NCBI GenBank assembly: GCA_007131125.1
Contig: SLRE01000228.1
Span: 1-25,000 of the forward strand
Direction: 5' to 3'
Source of the DNA: Bacteroidales bacterium
Lineage (GTDB): Bacteria; Bacteroidota; Bacteroidia; Bacteroidales; UBA7960
DNA length: 25,000 bases
The first letter of the stretch is position 1. Each line of letters begins with the position of its first letter. Below the pieces are notes generated by a model that did no database searches, was not told where the DNA came from, and saw only the letters and a list, made by a program, of their open reading frames with translations. Both the position numbers and the translations under genes were made by a program. Positions 21,201 through 25,000 of the stretch are shown one piece after another.

Positions 21201-22715
21201 ATGTCTTTTATAAACTCCGTATTATCATGGTTTTTTAAAAACCGCATCAGCCAGATTGAACATTTTAAAGATAACCCCATAGAAGTTCAAAATGAATTGC
21301 TGATGAAGCTGGTGTCTTCATCCAGCCAAACCGAATTTGGCAAAAAATTCGGATTTGAGACCATAAAAAGTTACGAGGACTTTGCCAAACAGGTTCCTTT
21401 GCAGGATTATGAAGATGTAAAACCTTACATCGACCGCATGCTTAAAGGAGAATCCAACATTATATGGCCCAGCGAAGTAAAATGGTTTGCCAAATCTTCG
21501 GGTACCACCAGTGAAAGGAGCAAGTTTATTCCTTTGAGCAGTGAGTCGCTTGAAGACTGCCACTATAAGGCCGGCAAGGATGTGCTGTCCATATACTGTC
21601 ATAACCATCCCGATAGCATGATCTTCGACGGAAAAGGTTTGGTAATTGGAGGCAGTCATAAGGTTAGTGAATTCAGCAATAAAACTTATTTCGGAGACCT
21701 TTCGGCCGTGCTGTTGCAGAACTTCCCTTTCTGGGGGGAGTTTTTGCGCACCCCCGACCTGGAACTCGCCCTGCTGGACGACTGGGAGTTGAAGCTGGAC
21801 AAGATTGCCCATGCCACCTATAAGGAAAATGTAACCAACATCAGCGGAGTTCCCTCATGGAACCTTTTGCTGTTAAAAAAGATCCTGGAAATTACCGGCA
21901 GATCCAACATCCTGGAAGTCTGGCCAAACCTCGAGCTTTTTATTCACGGTGGGGTGAGCTTTGTTCCTTACCGGGAACAATTCGAAAAAATCATCCCTTC
22001 CGATAAAATGAATTACCTGGAAACCTATAATGCTTCCGAGGGTTTCTTCGGTATACAGGATGTTCCGGGAGCTTCAGAAATGCTTTTGATGCTTGATTAC
22101 GGGATATTTTACGAGTTCATTCCCATGGAAGACCTGGAAGCATCCAAACCCCGCATTGTACAGCTGCAGAATGTTGAAAAGGATGTGAGTTATGCCATGG
22201 TTATTACAACCAACGGAGGGTTATGGAGGTACATGATTGGGGATACCATCCGCTTTACCAGTATTTCTCCATACCGAATCGCTATTTCCGGACGTACAAA
22301 AAACTTTATCAATGCCTTTGGTGAAGAGGTGGTTATTGATAATGCCGAAAAAGCCCTGGACGCAGCCTGCAATGCCACCAAAGCAGTTATCAGTGAGTAT
22401 ACGGCTGCCCCCATTTACCTCAACGATAACGGAGCAGCAGCTCACGAGTACCTGATTGAGTTTGAGGCAGAACCCGACAACCTGGACAGGTTTGCAGAAA
22501 TCCTTGACCAGGAATTGAAATCCCTGAATTCGGACTATGAAGCCAAACGGTCTGCCGACCTGATGCTCAAACTGCCTAAAGTAACCAGTGTTCCCAGAAA
22601 AACCTTTTACAAATGGCTGAAGTCGAAAGGAAAAATCGGGGGACAGAACAAGGTTCCAAGGCTTTACAACAACAGGAAGTATGTGGATGAGATTCTGAAG
22701 TTTGTCAATCAATAA
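21201..22715 (+). CDS. GH3-family acyl-adenylate/amido synthetase-like protein
   Basis: Plant GH3 enzymes adenylate acyl acids (jasmonate, auxin) and join them to amino acids; bacterial members have no agreed role. The 504-residue protein keeps the three ATP-binding motifs of the family: KSSGTTSERSKFIPLS at 98-113, YNASEGFFG at 276-284, and MIGDTIRFTS near 345-354. The C-terminal region has GRTKNFINAFGEEVVIDNAEKAL and a small terminal domain with VPRKTFYKWLKSKGKIGGQNKVPRL. It is soluble, with no signal peptide. It is the first gene of a four-gene plus-strand set, and the next start is 8 nt beyond its stop. Confidence 0.9.
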   Translation: MSFINSVLSWFFKNRISQIEHFKDNPIEVQNELLMKLVSSSSQTEFGKKFGFETIKSYEDFAKQVPLQDYEDVKPYIDRMLKGESNIIWPSEVKWFAKSSGTTSERSKFIPLSSESLEDCHYKAGKDVLSIYCHNHPDSMIFDGKGLVIGGSHKVSEFSNKTYFGDLSAVLLQNFPFWGEFLRTPDLELALLDDWELKLDKIAHATYKENVTNISGVPSWNLLLLKKILEITGRSNILEVWPNLELFIHGGVSFVPYREQFEKIIPSDKMNYLETYNASEGFFGIQDVPGASEMLLMLDYGIFYEFIPMEDLEASKPRIVQLQNVEKDVSYAMVITTNGGLWRYMIGDTIRFTSISPYRIAISGRTKNFINAFGEEVVIDNAEKALDAACNATKAVISEYTAAPIYLNDNGAAAHEYLIEFEAEPDNLDRFAEILDQELKSLNSDYEAKRSADLMLKLPKVTSVPRKTFYKWLKSKGKIGGQNKVPRLYNNRKYVDEILKFVNQ

Positions 22716-22723
22716 TTATCCGA

Positions 22724-23545
22724 GTGCATTACAAGGTAATTACCGGTTTCCTTTTGTTTATTTTTTTGTTGCCTGTTCATCATTCCATTTCTGCTCAAAT
22801 TACACTGAAGCAAACCATTAGGGATGAAGCCAGCATGGTAATGGCCGATCCCCTTGGCAATATTTACTGGGTAAACAAAGGAAGCCTCACCAAATATGAT
22901 CCGGCAAAAAAAACCACCACCCATTATACCAACCGGCGCTTCGGAGATATTTCCATGGCCGACGTGTCCGACCCCCTGAACATTATCCTTTATTTCCGGG
23001 ATTTCGGTGAGGTCATTTTACTTGACAATCACCTCAGTGTAAAAGATCCGGGGCGCTCTTCAGCTGATGTTTTTGTTGCCGAAGAACCCTCCCTGGTCTG
23101 TGCTTCCAGGCAGGAAGGATTCTGGGCTTATTTTCCATTAAGCACCAGGCTGAAGCGGTATGACTTCCGTTTTGAAGTAACGGCCAGAAGCCCGGTAATC
23201 CAGCAACTTTTGCCCGGCCTGGAAGAGCCCGTATTTATGACCGAAAGCCGCAACAGGGTTTACCTTTCAGACTATTATACCGGGGTGGCCGTTTTTGATA
23301 AATTCGGCGACTACCTTTTTCTCATCAACCTCACGGGCCTTACACGTTTTCAGGTTCTGGACAACGCCCTGGTTTATCTTAAAAACGACAAATTAAAGAT
23401 ATTTGATTTTCTTCTTGAAGAGGAAAATGTATTTTTGTTACCTGAAACCGGAGTGAAATCTGCATGGGTACAAGGGAAAAAATTGATATTGCTCAATCCT
23501 GAAGGCATTCATATATACGAGCTGAGCCAAAAAATTGTGCCCTGA
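22724..23545 (+). CDS. Exported beta-propeller-like protein of unknown function
   Basis: The 273-residue protein starts at a GTG (no ATG suits the signal sequence), has a signal peptide (about 1-24, VITGFLLFIFLLPVHHSISAQ) and a body made of short strand-rich units resembling propeller blades. Examples are DPLGNIYWVNKGSLTKYDP, FGEVILLDNHLSV, RNRVYLSDYYTGVAVFDKFG and GKKLILLNPEGIHIYEL. I do not recognise a specific family and see no catalytic motif. It starts 8 nt after the GH3-family gene and is followed by a nucleoside kinase after 35 nt. Confidence 0.8.
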   Translation: MHYKVITGFLLFIFLLPVHHSISAQITLKQTIRDEASMVMADPLGNIYWVNKGSLTKYDPAKKTTTHYTNRRFGDISMADVSDPLNIILYFRDFGEVILLDNHLSVKDPGRSSADVFVAEEPSLVCASRQEGFWAYFPLSTRLKRYDFRFEVTARSPVIQQLLPGLEEPVFMTESRNRVYLSDYYTGVAVFDKFGDYLFLINLTGLTRFQVLDNALVYLKNDKLKIFDFLLEEENVFLLPETGVKSAWVQGKKLILLNPEGIHIYELSQKIVP

Positions 23546-23580
23546 CAGCATTTAAATATTCACCACAAAAACACCATTCT

Positions 23581-24195
23581 ATGCATATTGCCATTGCGGG
23601 AAATATCGGATCAGGAAAGACCACTCTTGCCGGTTTGCTTTCAAAACACTATAAGTGGGAAGCCCATTACGAAGATGTTGAAACCAACCCCTACCTTAAC
23701 AACTTTTATGAAGACATGCAGCGCTGGTCCTTCAACCTGCAGATCTATTTTCTCAACAGCCGGTTTCGTCAGATCGTTGATATCAGAAAGGGCGAAAAAA
23801 CCGTTATACAGGACCGCACCATTTATGAAGATGCTTATATTTTTGCCCCAAACCTCCATGCTATGGGGCTGATGGCCTCCCGTGATTACAACAATTACTC
23901 CAGCCTTTTTGAGCTCATGAGTTCTTTCATTCAACCGCCAGACCTGCTAATTTACCTGAAAGCCAGCGTGCCAACCCTGGTAAATCAAATCCAGAAAAGA
24001 GGACGGGAATACGAAAATTCCATTCGCCTTGATTATCTTAAAAGACTGAATGAGCGATATGAAGAATGGATCAACGGGTATGAACTTGGCAAACTGCTTG
24101 TTGTAAATGTGGATCACATTAAATTCAGCGAAAACCAGGAAGACCTGGGTCATGTGATCCAAAAAATAGATGCAGAAATCCACGGCCTGTTTTAA
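23581..24195 (+). CDS. Deoxynucleoside kinase family protein
   Basis: Phosphorylates deoxynucleosides in the salvage pathway. The 204-residue cytosolic protein has the P-loop GNIGSGKTTLA (7-17), the motif ETNPYLNNFYEDMQRW with the substrate-binding W/N positions, the FNLQIYFLNSRF helix, the catalytic QDRTIYEDAYIF (DRS-type motif, D-R-T here) and the arginine-rich lid IQKRGREYE. Length matches bacterial deoxyguanosine/deoxyadenosine kinases; the preferred base cannot be told by eye. kdsB starts 11 nt after its stop. Confidence 0.92.
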   Translation: MHIAIAGNIGSGKTTLAGLLSKHYKWEAHYEDVETNPYLNNFYEDMQRWSFNLQIYFLNSRFRQIVDIRKGEKTVIQDRTIYEDAYIFAPNLHAMGLMASRDYNNYSSLFELMSSFIQPPDLLIYLKASVPTLVNQIQKRGREYENSIRLDYLKRLNERYEEWINGYELGKLLVVNVDHIKFSENQEDLGHVIQKIDAEIHGLF

Positions 24196-24206
24196 TATTC
24201 CTTTTC

Positions 24207-24965
24207 ATGAAATTTATTGGCATCATTCCGGCACGTTATGCATCCACCAGGTTTCCGGGAAAACCACTGGCAGATATCAGTGGAAAAAGCATGATCCGGC
24301 GGGTGGTTGAGCAGGCAAACAAATGCAAGGTGTTGTCGATGGTAGTGGTTGCCACCGACGACGAGAGGATCTTCCAACATGTGCAACAGTTTGGTAAAGC
24401 CGTAATGACCGCCACACATCACCCCTCGGGCACCGACCGCTGCCTTGAAGCCGCAGAAATACTCAACAGTACCGGACAATTCCCTGTTTCCGAACAGGAT
24501 GTGATCATCAACATACAGGGAGATGAACCATTTATTTCTCCGGCCCAGATAGAATTGCTGGCCGGGATTTTTTCCAATCCGGACTGTAATATTGCCACAC
24601 TCGTAAAAAAAATCGATGATCCGGGAGAGCTGTTTAACCCCAATGTGGTGAAGGTTGTAACCGGTAAAAACGGCAATGCCCTTTACTTCAGCCGGTCGCC
24701 CATTCCTTATGTGCGCAATAAACCGGAAAACCAATGGACAGATTCCGCCACATTTTATAAACACATTGGCATGTACGGCTACAAAATGGGCACCTTAAAA
24801 AAAATAACCGCATTGCCTCCCTCCCGCCTCGAAACTGCCGAATCTCTTGAGCAACTGCGCTGGCTTGGCAGCCGGTTCCCAATATATACGGAAGAAACAT
24901 CGGAGCAAAGTTTTTCGGTTGACACCCCGGAAGATCTGGAAAAAATCCCCGATAATCTTTTTTAG
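24207..24965 (+). CDS. kdsB: 3-deoxy-manno-octulosonate cytidylyltransferase (CMP-Kdo synthetase)
   Basis: Activates Kdo as CMP-Kdo for lipid A-core assembly, so the organism makes Kdo-containing LPS. The 252-residue protein has the nucleotide-binding N-terminus IIPARYASTRFPGKPLADI (6-24), VVATDDERI, HPSGTDRCLEA, the metal-binding NIQGDEPFI and YFSRSPIPYVR, then HIGMYGYK, SRLETAESLEQLRWL and the C-terminal VDTPEDLEKI. All family blocks are present at normal spacing. It is the last gene in view; no terminator is seen in the 35 nt before the window ends. Confidence 0.96.
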   Translation: MKFIGIIPARYASTRFPGKPLADISGKSMIRRVVEQANKCKVLSMVVVATDDERIFQHVQQFGKAVMTATHHPSGTDRCLEAAEILNSTGQFPVSEQDVIINIQGDEPFISPAQIELLAGIFSNPDCNIATLVKKIDDPGELFNPNVVKVVTGKNGNALYFSRSPIPYVRNKPENQWTDSATFYKHIGMYGYKMGTLKKITALPPSRLETAESLEQLRWLGSRFPIYTEETSEQSFSVDTPEDLEKIPDNLF

Positions 24966-25000
24966 TTATTAACATCCTGTATTTATTTTTTTAACACATA

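Noticed and set aside
24192..24764. A 190-codon open frame on the minus strand opposite kdsB
   Set aside because: Antisense to a complete KdsB; no family features.
1..25000. CRISPR array, insertion sequence or prophage
   Set aside because: No regularly spaced repeats, transposase or phage genes were found. The only recombinase is the housekeeping Xer gene, and the tRNAs show no flanking attachment duplication that I can see.

Overview
The window reads as ordinary chromosome of a Bacteroidota bacterium. The closest fit is a Bacteroidales/Marinilabiliales-like lineage, but the order is a guess. Supporting signs are promoters of the TTTG-N19-TAnnTTTG type, few Shine-Dalgarno sequences, a secreted DPP-IV and a secreted tricorn-like S41 protease, a bacterial GH3-family protein, PPK2, and KdsB (LPS Kdo synthesis). 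I see no phage, IS, CRISPR array or rRNA.

Region 1 (1-5430, minus strand) is an information-processing cluster. Reading right to left it holds rpsU, xerC, hpf, then tRNA-Thr(TGT), tRNA-Tyr(GTA), tRNA-Gly(TCC), tRNA-Thr(GGT), tuf, tRNA-Trp(CCA), secE, nusG, rplK and rplA (cut by the window edge). The four-tRNA block has the same order and anticodons as the E. coli thrU-tyrU-glyT-thrT-tufB locus. Control signals are visible: consensus promoters before rpsU and before the tRNA block, a strong hairpin plus U-run between rpsU and xerC (probable attenuator), and a terminator after hpf whose stem overlaps the tRNA promoter.

Region 2 (5464-12956) holds two large exported peptidases on the minus strand, DPP-IV (5464-7644) and a tricorn-type S41 protease (9675-12917). 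Between them lie a small unknown gene (minus) and a plus-strand set pssA-purS-yraN (phospholipid, purine and nuclease-like functions).

Region 3 (13330-14598, plus) has a Prx6-type peroxiredoxin with its own terminator and an exported TM2-domain protein.

Region 4 (14666-21018, minus) holds PPK2 followed by a histidine kinase. After these comes a tightly packed five-gene unit: an exported LolA-like protein, a YidD-domain protein with a signal peptide, two paralogous exported proteins that end in a PGxGxxYAG membrane hairpin, and an exported helical-repeat protein. The last five overlap or nearly touch and end in a terminator shared with the TM2 gene. This is the least explained part of the window and the best candidate for an undescribed envelope system.

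Region 5 (21201-24965, plus) is GH3-family protein, exported propeller-like protein, deoxynucleoside kinase and kdsB, probably one transcription unit divergent from ppk2.

Synteny and motif statements come from reading the sequence. No database search was run.
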